NCBI GenBank assembly: GCA_021234155.1
Contig: JAJEKV010000031.1
Location: forward strand, 8,074,748 to 8,138,747
Direction: 5' to 3'
DNA length: 64,000 bases
From: Isoetes taiwanensis
Taxonomy: Eukaryota; Streptophyta; Lycopodiopsida; Isoetales; Isoetaceae
Of this stretch, positions 22,400 through 32,655 are shown piece by piece (position 1 is the stretch's first letter; the number at the start of each line of letters is the position of its first letter). The translations under genes were made by a program, and so were the position numbers. Under the pieces are notes generated by a model. The model did not search any database. It was not told where the DNA came from and saw nothing but the letters and a program-made list of their open reading frames with translations.

Positions 22400-22859
22400 C
22401 TGTGGGAGATGAATAAGGCTTATACTCTATAATATTCAAATTTTCATGAACAACTTTGAGGTATCGTCTCTCACTGAGAAAGATATCCTGTGGTTGCTGC
22501 CACAAGTACAAATACAAATAAATCTTGTGTAATACTCAAGCCAAAAGCTTTGTTAGACCTGCATCCTAGTTCCGTTGATGAAATAACAAAGTGCAATTGA
22601 CCTGATCAACTACGTACAAATATATACATCAAGATCCAATGCCTAGAAGTAAGTTTCCTTTCTTCTCATTTCTCCTTGCCTTTTGCTGTCAAACTTTGAG
22701 GCAATCTGGTCCTTTTGATAATAGCACTCCATAATGTCCTTCTGCCATTGTCCTTTTTGTTTGATTCAGCCATCATGTCTGCGCTGCTAAAGCATTTACA
22801 ACAAGGATGCACCTAAATATATTTTCTTTCAGTGCTTCATTTCCGTTTATGGAACATTC
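22400..22859. repeat. Left copy of a 460-bp host segment flanking the Copia element
   Basis: Starts CTGTGGGAGATGAATAAGG and ends TTTATGGAACATTC. The same sequence resumes immediately after the 3' LTR (27967-28761), with only two or three substitutions plus a 335-bp insertion. The two copies abut the Copia element exactly at their inner ends. Confidence 0.95.
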
Positions 22860-23206
22860 TGTAACGGAATATAGCCATCCACCTGTCACTCCATCCACAT
22901 GCCATCTGCCACATCAGATCCAACTCATCAATCCAAATCATCTCCACCTCATCGATCCACAATTGGGATCAAACGCAGCCCAAAAGGCGTGACGTTTTAG
23001 TCCCGTAACCTATATATTCCATCCGCTTCCATCTCTGATCATTCAATTCCAGTAGAAGCACAAGATTAAGGGGGAGATCAATCAGCAGCAATCAGATATG
23101 TATTTTCAATTCTATTATGAATATATATGATGATTCCTTCTTCTTCCTCATGTTCTTGTGTTAAGTGCTTTATGTGCTTTGTTGTTCTGTGATTCATATT
23201 CATGAT
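22860..23206 (+). repeat. Copia 5' LTR
   Basis: Begins TGTAACGGAATATAGCC and ends about TATTCATGAT. The last bases are ambiguous because the 5' copy continues ATGATA while the 3' copy continues ATGATC. A TATATATTCC box near 23010 may be the promoter core. Confidence 0.9.
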
Positions 23207-23207
23207 A

Positions 23208-23219
23208 TGGTATCAGAGC
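23208..23219 (+). promoter_or_regulatory. Copia primer-binding site (initiator tRNA-Met)
   Basis: TGGTATCAGAGC, the complement of the 3' end of plant initiator tRNA-Met, lies one base after the LTR. Confidence 0.9.
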
Positions 23220-23264
23220 TCCATGCTCTTAGATCCTGAACACCTCTAAAGGCCCACACTGATC

Positions 23265-23435
23265 ATGGCAAAATCTAGACTCCGGCGGGTAATCTCTCGC
23301 ATAAACAAGAGAATTGCCCATCGTAGAGAATCTAGAATCAAGAAAGCCATTATGAGAGTAAATCTGAAATTATCACAACGCAAAGCCATAAGAAGAGCCA
23401 CTTTATATTCCAGACTTGACTTTGATTGTCTGTAG
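23265..23435 (+). CDS. Small Arg/Lys-rich ORF in the Copia leader
   Basis: A 56-codon frame from MAKSRLRRVISRINKRIAH ending TAG, between the primer-binding site and gag. It has about 13 Arg and 6 Lys, i.e. a third of residues basic, spaced in a way that suggests an amphipathic helix. It is in another frame from the polyprotein and ends 25 bp before that protein's ATG. It could be an upstream ORF that tunes gag-pol translation, or an RNA-binding peptide. No family is recognised. Confidence 0.4.
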   Translation: MAKSRLRRVISRINKRIAHRRESRIKKAIMRVNLKLSQRKAIRRATLYSRLDFDCL

Positions 23436-23460
23436 ATTAACGCTCTTCCAAAAATTAGTC

Positions 23461-26400
23461 ATGGCTGCAACACTAACTGAAACTCACCGTCTCATTGAGC
23501 GGTTTGATGGATCCGGTTTTCATAATTGGAAACTGAAGATGAAAATGCTGCTGCTAGAGAAGGATCTTTGGAAACTTGTAGATGGAACTGATCATAAACC
23601 AACAGCCCCAGAAGAAAAATCAAAATGGGAAATTAAAGATGGTAGAGCATTGGCCGCCATCATCCTAAACCTTAAGGACAGCGTTGTTACACATGTAAGC
23701 AATGCTAAAACGTCCAAGGATGCCTGGGATTCACTTGTTTGGATTTATGAGCCTCAAGATGTTTGTACTAAACTATTCTTGAGAAGAAAATTCTATAAAG
23801 ATCTACAAATGACAGAAAATCAGCCAATGGCGGAGTATATCAATTCCTTCAAATTATTACTTGAGCAACTAGCAGCAGTCGGATCACCTATTGAAGAATC
23901 TGATGCAGTTATGGCCTTATTAGGGAGTCTACCTCCCTCTTATGAGAACTTTGTTCGCTCCATAGGAGCACAAATCATGGGAACTGTTCAACCTGGATCA
24001 TCCACTCAACATATTCTAAAGTTACAACCTACAATATCAATGTTGTTACAAGAGGAGACCAGAAGAAAATCAATGAACTCTCCCAATGAAGAGGTTGTGG
24101 CTCTGTTCTCTAATAATAGACGGCCTAACTATGGACGCAAGTTCAAAAATAATAAATTCAATGCATCATCAACTAAAGAAGATTCCTTCAATAATGGTAC
24201 TAATTATGGTGGCAAGCCTGCTAACCGCAAACCAGTAAAGTGCACTTATTGCAACAAAGATGGTCATACTTATCCATTCTGTCGAAAACGCAAGTATGAT
24301 GAAAGGAAAAAGAAACCTGAAGCCAACATTATTATAAGCGACAAACAACACAGGTTGTGTCTTACTCAATACCAAGCTCTTAATTCTTCTTATGATAAAA
24401 ATGGTTGGCTGTTTGATTCTGCTTGCTCGGCACATATGACCCCAACCAGAGAATATTTTACCACTTATCATACAATACCACCGGGACAAACAGTCCTTTT
24501 GGGTGATGATAGTGCACTCAATGTAGCTGGTCAAGGCATTGTCACTGTACAATTGCTCAATGGAGAACGCAAGGCCATCCATGATGTCTTGCATGTCCCT
24601 GCTTTAACTAAAAACTTGCTCTCAGTTAGCAAGATATTTGATGCTGGTTTCAAAGTATATTTTGCTCCCCAATCATGCCAACTTGTAGATCCAAATGATC
24701 ACAAAGTTGCTGATGGCGTACGAGATGGTAGTCTTTATAGACTTGATACAAATGGACCAGCACCTCAAGTGGCTTATACAGCCAATACCAAGCAGGTTGA
24801 AACACTGAAGTGGCATCTACGCCTTGGACATGCTGGCAAGCATGTACTCCAGCAAATCAAGGCACAACAAATGGTCCCAATCAATAACATAGATTGCAAT
24901 ATGATGCCCATATGTGAAGGCTGCGTCTCTGGCAAGCAACATCGCCTTCCTTTTCCAAAAGCAAGTGATACACGCTCCCATCAAGTCTTGGAATTAATTC
25001 ACACTGATATTGGAGTTTCCCCAGACTATTCCGACAATGGAGCTAAGTATTTCATCACTTTCATTGACGATTTCTCACGATTTACCTTTGTGTATTTCCT
25101 CAAGAAGAAATCTGCAGCTCTTGAAGCATTTCAGCAGTATAAAGTATATGTTGAGAATCAAACATCTCGCACCATTCAAAATCTTAGATCTGATAATGGA
25201 GGCGAATATACTTCTCAACGCTTCAATAACTATTGTGCTGCACATGGGATTGGAAGACAGTTAACTGCACCACATACTCCAGAGCAGAATGGTGTTGCGG
25301 AGCGCAAGAATCGGACCTTAGCAGAAAGTACAAGAAGTATGCTCAAAATTAGTGGCCTGCCCAATTCTTTTTGGGCTGAAGCACTTGCTACAGCAGCGTA
25401 TATTCAGAATCGCCTTCCTATACAGCCTTTACATGGCCAATCTCCATATGAAGTATGGTACAACAGAAAACCCAATTTATCTCATTTACGTATCTTTGGT
25501 TGTACAGGCTATGTTCATGTTCCAAAGGCTCAACGCAAGAAATGGGATGATAAAAGCACTAAATGCATATTTGTCGGCTACAGTCTAACTGCTAAAGCCT
25601 ATCGTCTTTATCATCCTGAGCGCAAGAAGGTGATTATTTCCCGAGATGTACTCTTTGATGAAGCCACATTTCCAGCATTAAGTATACCAAACGCCAATCA
25701 TCAAACTCTTTGGGAGATTAAGTATCCTCCAGTTTCTGCTGATCAAGAAGATACTCAAGACGAGCCCTCTACCTCAACTCCAGTTGCTGAACCTATATCT
25801 CCTACAGCCACTAATGAGGAGATTCTAGAAGACCCCTCTTTATCAGCAACTCCTGATAGTCCTGAGCATCCATTGTCTGAAGACTCTGAAGAGGAAGACG
25901 CCCAAGAATCTGATCCAGTTCTTCCAATAGTTTCCCAAAGCACCAGTCGTTTTGGACGTAAGCGGACTCCCTCCCTCAAGACTTTGGAAACCACCATGAA
26001 GTCTATGCAAAAGTATTTCGCCATGTCGGTACTTGCTGAACCCCTAACAGCTAAAGATGCATTACAAGGTGGTGAAGCAACACTTTGGCGCGCTGCTATG
26101 GACTCTGAATATAATTCTCTCATGCAAAATCAGACTTGGTCCTTACAGCCCCTTCCTCCAGGCCGCAAGGCCATTGGTTGCAAGTGGATTTTCAAGCGCA
26201 AGTTAAAAGCCGATGGCTCTATTGACCGCTACAAAGCTCGACTAGTAGCCAAAGGCTACTCACAAATAGAAGGCATTGATTATACAGATACCTTTAGTCC
26301 AGTTGTAAAAATGACTTCTATTCGAGTTTTGCTAACACTTGCTGCAGCTACCGATATGCATGTCCATCAAATGGACGTCAAAACTGCCTTTCTTCATGGA

Positions 26401-27612
26401 CAATTAGAAGAAGATATTTATATGCGCCAACCGGAGGGTTATATTCAACCAGGGCAAGAACAACTAGTTTGTAAGCTGCACAAGTCCTTGTATGGCCTCA
26501 AACAATCTCCTCGAGTATGGTATCAACACATTGATGCATTTTTCAAATCAAATGGTTATGTATCTGGAGGAGCCGATTCCAATATTTATGTCAAAAGTCG
26601 ACAACATTCTTTTGTCTTTATCGCATTATATGTTGACGATGCTATCATAGTAAGTCATGATCTTGCCTTACTTCAAGAATGCAAGTCTCAATTGGCTGCT
26701 GCATATCATATGACAGATCATGGTGAGATCTCTTACTGCTTGGGTCTTCAAGTAATTAGAGATCGGTCTGCCAAGACCATACACTTGAGTCAACAGAAAT
26801 ATATTGAAGACATTCTCAAGAAGTTTGACATGACTAATTGCAAGCCCATAAGCACTCCTTTGGACATCAATGTTCATTTGTCCACAGATCAAAGTCCTCA
26901 AACTCCAGAGGAAAAGGCTGCAATGTCCCGAGTTCCTTATCAGAGTGCTATTGGTAGCCTCATGTATGCTGCCATTTGTACCCGCCCTGATATATCTCAT
27001 GCAGTGAGCACCTTGAGTCAATTTCTGACTAATCCAGGGCCCTATCATTGGCTTGCAGTCAAACGAGTTCTTCGTTACTTACGAGGAACAACTGATTACG
27101 GCCTCACACTAAGGGGGAGTAATCTCAAGCTCACAGGTTATTGTGATGCCTCATATGCAGGTGACATTGATGAGCGACGATCTATTACCGGATATTGTTT
27201 TCAGCTTGGAAGCAGTACTATATCTTGGACTAGTAAGAAACAAGAAACTATTTCTCTCTCTAGTGCTGAAGCAGAATATATTGCTACTTGTCATGCCACA
27301 AAGGAAGCAGTTTGGTTACAAAGACTTCTTCAAGATATCAATATTCCAACTAACAATGCAATATTGCTCAAGTCTGATAGCCAAAGCTGCATTGCCATGG
27401 CCAAGACTCCAAGATTTCGAGCACGTAGCAAACATGTGGAAATTCAATACCACTTTGTGAGAGAAAAGCTGTCCAATGGTGTTATTAAACTGCAGTATTG
27501 TCCAACTGAAGATATGGTGGCAGACTTCCTCACTAAAGCTCTACCACGAGCTAAATTTGAATTCTGTAGGAAGTCCTTGTTCATAGAACCTGTTCAAACA
27601 GGTGTAGGCTAA
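23461..27612 (+). CDS. Copia Gag-Pol polyprotein (Gag, protease, integrase, RT, RNase H)
   Basis: One frame of 1383 residues from the ATG at 23461 (an in-frame ATG 15 codons upstream is possible). In order: a Gag UBN2-type domain starting with ETHRLIERFDGSGFHNWK; a CCHC knuckle CTYCNKDGHTYPFC; the protease motif WLFDSACSAHMTP; the integrase zinc region WHLRLGH...CEGCVSGK; the integrase core with HTDIG, SDNGGEY and QNGVAERKNRT (the D, D, E triad); RT with KWIFKRKLKADG, QMDVKTAFLHG and LYVDDAII (the Asp pair near 26635); and RNase H with GYCDASYAGD and SLSSAEAEYIA. Every catalytic motif is present and there is no stop, so the element could be active. The protein copies element RNA in virus-like particles and integrates the DNA product. 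The family is typical plant Ty1/Copia. Confidence 0.97.
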   Translation: MAATLTETHRLIERFDGSGFHNWKLKMKMLLLEKDLWKLVDGTDHKPTAPEEKSKWEIKDGRALAAIILNLKDSVVTHVSNAKTSKDAWDSLVWIYEPQDVCTKLFLRRKFYKDLQMTENQPMAEYINSFKLLLEQLAAVGSPIEESDAVMALLGSLPPSYENFVRSIGAQIMGTVQPGSSTQHILKLQPTISMLLQEETRRKSMNSPNEEVVALFSNNRRPNYGRKFKNNKFNASSTKEDSFNNGTNYGGKPANRKPVKCTYCNKDGHTYPFCRKRKYDERKKKPEANIIISDKQHRLCLTQYQALNSSYDKNGWLFDSACSAHMTPTREYFTTYHTIPPGQTVLLGDDSALNVAGQGIVTVQLLNGERKAIHDVLHVPALTKNLLSVSKIFDAGFKVYFAPQSCQLVDPNDHKVADGVRDGSLYRLDTNGPAPQVAYTANTKQVETLKWHLRLGHAGKHVLQQIKAQQMVPINNIDCNMMPICEGCVSGKQHRLPFPKASDTRSHQVLELIHTDIGVSPDYSDNGAKYFITFIDDFSRFTFVYFLKKKSAALEAFQQYKVYVENQTSRTIQNLRSDNGGEYTSQRFNNYCAAHGIGRQLTAPHTPEQNGVAERKNRTLAESTRSMLKISGLPNSFWAEALATAAYIQNRLPIQPLHGQSPYEVWYNRKPNLSHLRIFGCTGYVHVPKAQRKKWDDKSTKCIFVGYSLTAKAYRLYHPERKKVIISRDVLFDEATFPALSIPNANHQTLWEIKYPPVSADQEDTQDEPSTSTPVAEPISPTATNEEILEDPSLSATPDSPEHPLSEDSEEEDAQESDPVLPIVSQSTSRFGRKRTPSLKTLETTMKSMQKYFAMSVLAEPLTAKDALQGGEATLWRAAMDSEYNSLMQNQTWSLQPLPPGRKAIGCKWIFKRKLKADGSIDRYKARLVAKGYSQIEGIDYTDTFSPVVKMTSIRVLLTLAAATDMHVHQMDVKTAFLHGQLEEDIYMRQPEGYIQPGQEQLVCKLHKSLYGLKQSPRVWYQHIDAFFKSNGYVSGGADSNIYVKSRQHSFVFIALYVDDAIIVSHDLALLQECKSQLAAAYHMTDHGEISYCLGLQVIRDRSAKTIHLSQQKYIEDILKKFDMTNCKPISTPLDINVHLSTDQSPQTPEEKAAMSRVPYQSAIGSLMYAAICTRPDISHAVSTLSQFLTNPGPYHWLAVKRVLRYLRGTTDYGLTLRGSNLKLTGYCDASYAGDIDERRSITGYCFQLGSSTISWTSKKQETISLSSAEAEYIATCHATKEAVWLQRLLQDINIPTNNAILLKSDSQSCIAMAKTPRFRARSKHVEIQYHFVREKLSNGVIKLQYCPTEDMVADFLTKALPRAKFEFCRKSLFIEPVQTGVG

Positions 27613-27619
27613 GAGGGAG
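27611..27619 (+). promoter_or_regulatory. Copia polypurine tract
   Basis: AAGAGGGAG directly precedes the 3' LTR, the normal position for the plus-strand DNA primer. It overlaps the stop codon of the polyprotein. Confidence 0.8.
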
Positions 27620-27966
27620 TGTAACGGAATATAGCCATCCACCTGTCACTCCATCCACATGCCATCTGCCACATCAGATCCAACTCATCAATCCAAATCA
27701 TCTCCACCTCATCGATCCACAATTGGGATCAAACGCAGCCCAAAAGGCGTGACGTTTTAGTCCCGTAACCTATATATTCCATCCGCTTCCATCTCTGATC
27801 ATTCAATTCCAGTAGAAGCACAAGATTAAGGGGGAGATCAATCAGCAGCAATCAGATATGTATTTTCAATTCTATTATGAATATATATGATGATTCCTTC
27901 TTCTTCCTCATGTTCTTGTGTTAAGTGCTTTATGTGCTTTGTTGTTCTGTGATTCATATTCATGAT
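27620..27966 (+). repeat. Copia 3' LTR
   Basis: Identical, as far as I can read, to the 5' LTR over 347 bp. It is followed at once by the right copy of the 460-bp host segment. Confidence 0.93.
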
Positions 27967-28761
27967 CTGTGGGAGATGAATAAGGCTTATACTCTATAAT
28001 ATTCAATTTTTCATGAACAACTTTGAGGTATCGTCTCTCACTGAGAAAGATATCCTGTGGTTGCTGCCACAAGTACAAATACAAATAAATCTTGTGTAAT
28101 ACTCAAGCCAAAAGCTTTGTTAGACCTGCATCCTAGTTCCGTTGATGAAATAACAAAGTGCAATTGACCTGATCAACTACGTACAAATATATACATCAAG
28201 ATCCAATGCCTAGAAGTAAGTTTCCTTTCTTCTCATTTCTCCTTGCCTTCTGCTGTCAAACTTTGAGGCAATCTGGTCCTTTTGATAATAGCACTCCTTA
28301 ACACACTGCCCCTCAAGTTTATAGTGATCCAACGGTTCAGATCAATCTTGATCAGTGTGTTACTGGAGCTATAACACACTGCTACTCCATAACACCCTAG
28401 GATGTTATGAAATGGACGGATCCAGATCAATTTTGATAATGATCGGATGGCCCAAAACTCTCGGGGCAGTGTGTTAAGGGCGATAACGCCCTGGCCCTCG
28501 GGTGTTACTTCAAAAAAAATTTTCGGGCCATCAAAATGGCTCGGGCGTGCGCTACGCGCACACCCTCGCCATTTTGATGGCCCTCAAATTTTTTTTTCAG
28601 TAACACCCTCGGCCCAGGGCGTTATCTACTCCATAATGTCCTTCTGCCATTGTCCTTTTTGTTTGATTCAGCCATCATGTCTGCGCTGCTAAAGCATTTA
28701 CAACAAGGATGCACCTAAATATATTTTCTTTCAGTGCTTCATTTCCGTTTATGGAACATTC
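27967..28761. repeat. Right copy of the 460-bp host segment, with an insertion
   Basis: Matches 22400-22859 with only a few changes (for example CAATTTTTC for CAAATTTTC, and CCTTCTGC for CCTTTTGC). A 330-bp palindrome-rich insertion plus its 5-bp target duplication interrupts it. Unique sequence (AATGTTAAC) begins right after. Confidence 0.95.
28298..28627. mobile_element. 330-bp foldback insertion with 5-bp target duplication
   Basis: Comparison with the uninterrupted left copy defines the insert exactly: the empty site reads GCACTCCATAATG, and the filled site has ACTCC on both sides (28293-28297 and 28628-28632). The left half carries TTAACACACTGCCCC with its complement at 28463-28477. The right half (about 28481-28626) is a long hairpin whose arms start GATAACGCCCTGG and contain GGGCCATCAAAATGGC, around a CGCTACGCG centre. 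It looks like two fused foldback units. No coding capacity. Confidence 0.9.
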
Positions 28762-30514
28762 AATGTTAACTTTCCTAAGAACACACACATGGCGGCCTTC
28801 TACACAGGGGAGAAATGCTCGCTTTGGAATGCAAAATCAGGAGCCTCTGTGCCGCATATCCAAAAGAATATATCAAAGTCAAACTGGTAGAATTCGAAAC
28901 TTTTTTCCTTAAATGGATGTGTATACTGATTCAAGATTTGTATAGTAGGCCAGCTATTCATTTCAATACAGATGAGACAAATGCTTGCCGGCTTGTGTGT
29001 AATGAAGTTCATGTTTATAATGGATTGGACTTTTCCAAAGGTGCAATCAGTAAACTACGGTTGCATGGAATTGAGGCAATTGAGACAGTGTGTTAGCCCT
29101 GTGCCTGGCAGACACACAGGTCTATACTTGCTGCATGAGGGCGAGGCCCCACTGGCCACGGTGTCCAAGAAGAGGGATCCACAAGGCGCCACGGCGGGTC
29201 AAAGCTCCTCCAAGAAGCAGAAGACCCAAAGGTAGGACCCACGGCGGGCCACTACTTGTCTGTTAGCACGGCCGCGGACAGCTCAGATTCCTGTTCGAGT
29301 GCCCAAGTAGTGGAGCACGCGTTGTCATGATGAGGATCAGATTCAGGCCCGTAGGCCACTCCGTGTTCCTATATATTGTAGCATTTTTGCTCCTTCAAAA
29401 AGGAGGGTTCAGAGTGTTCTTTTGTGTCACTACAGAGCAGACATGCTGGTCGCCTGTTGTGCGCTCTTTTGAGCCTTCATTGTACACTTGTTTTGATCAA
29501 TGGATTGCCGTGTTCTCCACAAGTGTCTTGTGTGTTTCATTGTGTATTGCCATTGCTGTTTTATCTGAGTTTTTCTTGTTCTTTCCTCTGTTAGCAAAAA
29601 TCCCGCGTGACAAGAGTGTCTCAGGATTTGCCCTGCCGGACTTCAAGGATCTCACAGAGATCTGTCCCTCAGGCGATCCCGAGCCCGGACCCCAAACACA
29701 GTGCATGTTACTCCTCAGCCACCGTCATCTATTGCAACCTATAATCCAGAAACAAAGGTGCTACTTATCCCAATAGACTTATACCAACAAATTCTTACGC
29801 TTTTTGAATTTTTATAGAATCAGAGTAATATTTTGAACTGTAGCATTAGTTAATTGTATTACTAATAGGGAGATAAGTCTTGAGCAATAGAAGTCAAAAG
29901 CTTAAAGGATCCAAGGAAGCAGACTCCACCTTCTTTATAGTATATCACTTGATTGGAATATCAAGAAAATGCTCCCAGCCAGAGAAGATAGCTTAATTGG
30001 CTATAAAATCTGTCCAGAAGGCTCTGTTCCCTTGGAAAAAAGTTGTGCATTGGCACTCCTACATCTGGAAACGCGGCTGCAGCATGGGGCTCTAAGCCAG
30101 GTGCATCTGTGCCTGCAGTAAATAAAAAATAGAAGAGGATATTGACACTTGTAGACTCGGCTTCATCTTCTGAAGGCCTGGATGTTTCTGTACCAGCAGA
30201 AGCCTCTATAACTGCCATCAATCCGATCTCTGCACAGTAAAAGTCTCTGTGACAGCCATTAATTCGATACCTTTTAAGCATGTTCTTGTAATGCCCATGG
30301 GTTCCAGCCCAGCTTCTATGGTTTCTGCCATGCCAATGGGTTTTGCTTCCTTTTCTTTAGTACCAGGGATGCATTTGACTAGAATGATGGGGCATTACTA
30401 GCGAAGGGTGTTTCTCTCATATTTCTTTTATGTTGTTCTAATTTCTTTTCTTTTCTTTTTTTCCTTAATCCAGGATGATAATTCAGCCTATGCCATGATT
30501 CCATACCTGTTTAG
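28762..30514. other. Intergenic, no gene recognised
   Basis: Open stretches at 28815-29096 (plus), 29327-29776 (plus) and 29961-30281 (minus) lack known domains. The GC content rises around 29.1-29.7 kb. I cannot assign any of them. Confidence 0.35.
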
Positions 30515-31195
30515 CTCGGTGAGCTCTCCAAGTTGGAGGTTCTGGTTGCCATTATGCTCTATTGATGGCTCCATCCCAGACTTCTTCTGATAGCTTTCTG
30601 ATTTGAAAATTCTTTCTTTGTCCAAGAACAATGCTACTAGATGTATTGATGCTTTAATCTGGAGCTTCAAAGCCTATCATCTATTGATCTATCATTTAAT
30701 ATCATGGTAAGTTCTTTTCCTGCCCAATTTAGTAGCCTTATCAATCTGTCTAAAATAGACTTAAGTTGTAATGCTTTATTTCGTGCAATTCCACAAGACT
30801 TAGGGAAGCTAAGAGATCTGAATGCTTTAAATTCAGCTTCCAATAACTTAAATATTGACTTACCTCCCAATATCAGGAAATGTTCAATACTTCGAGAATT
30901 CAATTTGTCCAACAATTTCTTTCATAGTAGGCTGCAACTTTCCTTCTCCAGGTTGCAGAAATTGATTTTATTGAATCTTTCCCACAACTTTACAGGACTT
31001 AGTGCCAAGTGATCTGCCAGAGTTGAGGATTGTTGATACTTTAGTGTTGTCTCACAATCACTTATATGGGCCTCTGCCAGGGCCAGTTGAGGTTTTGGGG
31101 CATTTCACTTTAGACAATTGGGCTGGCTCTTTTCCAAGGGCATCATTAAACACAAATTGTTTTTGGGACTTCCCTAGGTTGTGGTATACAAGCAG
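30515..31195 (+). pseudogene. LRR receptor-type protein fragment (degenerate)
   Basis: Consecutive 24-residue plant-type leucine-rich repeats can be read by switching frames: GELSKLEVLVA, DGSIPDFF, DLKILSLSKNN, LSSIDLSFN, then in one clean frame (30704-31012) LINLSKIDLSCNALFRAIPQ, LNALNSASNNLNIDLP, LREFNLSNNFF and LILLNLSHN, and finally VDTLVLSHNHLYGPLP. The LxxLxLSxNxLxGxIP signature is that of extracellular LRR domains of receptor kinases or receptor-like proteins. Multiple frameshifts and stops, and the absence of signal peptide, transmembrane and kinase parts, make this a pseudogene fragment. Confidence 0.8.
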
Positions 31196-31722
31196 TAGCA
31201 TTCTTTCATATACGGATCATGGACTTACATAAGGTTAGCTTACTTCTCTTGGAGCATTATCTACAAAACTGAATGGAAGGAGCAGACCCAATTTCCCCAA
31301 TAGTAGGTAGAATATTTAGGAGTCTAGCATGCACAATTTTGATAGTTATGTTGGTGCTTTCGCAGTTGATGAAGCATGAAAGATAACGAAAATGTAGATA
31401 AACGACATGGCACTACCTCTACAAGGTGGTGAAACTGTTAAGCCAACAACATTGCCTATCATGGGGTGGTAACTAGAAAAATTATCATTTCTATTGCTCA
31501 TTCTTATCCCCTTTACATTCTCTAATTCCGTCGATCTGCCTACTAGCTTTTTGGATCGCAGCTAGCGTTGCTATCCTTAAGCGCCTTGTGCATATTAATT
31601 AATGTTCAACTAACTTTCAAAGACCTGAGGCCTGCTCAAGGACAGGTTGCCCTTAATAAGTGGTTGTAAAAGTCAGCCTGCCTCGTATGTTCTGGACATG
31701 TGTTAGCAGACATCTACGCAAG
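31196..31722. other. Intergenic, nothing recognised
   Basis: AT-rich sequence after the LRR fragment with no sign of a kinase domain. Confidence 0.4.
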
Positions 31723-31730
31723 GCCATGAA

Positions 31731-32647
31731 CAGTGTTGTTTACGTACCCATATTTTACGTTTACATACGTCCCGTACCTTTCTCACAGTACTATACGTAC
31801 TATACCTATAAGTTGACTGGTCAAATTGAGCTCTTGTTTTATTAATACCGCACTTAACATATTGATACGTACAGTACATATGATACGTACTTTATTAAAA
31901 AAAAGCGTCCAAATGACATTAGACCAATAGAATTGGTAAACTTATACATTAGAAAAAATACATTATATATATTATAGAATAGGAGTAAAAAACACATTAG
32001 GAGACTTTAGACATTAGGGAAATCATGGAATTGTAGTTGGAAAAAAAAAAAAAAAAAAAAACCTCTGCATTTTCTCTTTCTTTCTTCTTACCTTAGCTGC
32101 CGAATTGGAACGGAGATGGAGATGCAGACCCACCTTTCTCCTTTTTTTGTCATGGCAGGAGGCAGACATTATTCTTAATACTTCAGTAGCTTGCATTCAT
32201 GCCAGGAAAGAAATACAGAGGTGAGCAGTGGTTAATGGCTTCGGATGCAACAAATGAGCAACAATTACTTAAATTTATTTGTCTGTGGATGTAGATTGCA
32301 AACTAGAATATATAACTCTTAAATAAATATATTTTGGATTGAAAACTTTGAGAAATACTTAATTTTCTAGAGTAATATATTTTGTTTTATCATTTAAAAC
32401 TTGAAGTTCTTCATACTAATTGTTATTGCAACTATTTCAACTGCAATACAAGAAATAATAGTTCTAAAAAATTACAGGAAGTACTTAACGTACTGTACGT
32501 AAGGTATGTATTTTACGTATTACTAAGTATTTTATAATTCCAAAAAAACATATTTAAAGTACTTTTTAAATGAGAGGTATGCATACGGTATTAATACGTT
32601 AAGTACGTATAATATCCGTACCGTACTAAACGTACCTGACAACACTG
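31731..32647. mobile_element. hAT-type non-autonomous element, 917 bp
   Basis: Termini CAGTGTTGT and its complement ACAACACTG are flanked by a perfect 8-bp target duplication GCCATGAA (31723-31730 and 32648-32655). CAG-start TIRs with 8-bp duplications are typical of the hAT superfamily. The subterminal regions carry many copies of ACGTAC/GTACGT in both orientations, likely transposase-binding repeats. No transposase frame is present. A run of over 20 A lies at about 32041. Confidence 0.92.
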
Positions 32648-32655
32648 GCCATGAA

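Larger units (their letters stand above)
22860..27966 (+). mobile_element. Intact Ty1/Copia LTR retrotransposon
   Basis: Two identical 347-bp LTRs, a tRNA-iMet primer-binding site, one uninterrupted polyprotein frame and a purine tract make this a complete element. It looks very recent, since I find no difference between the LTRs. It lacks the usual 5-bp target duplication (left flank CATTC, right flank CTGTG). Instead, 460 bp of host DNA is repeated on both sides. Confidence 0.95.
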
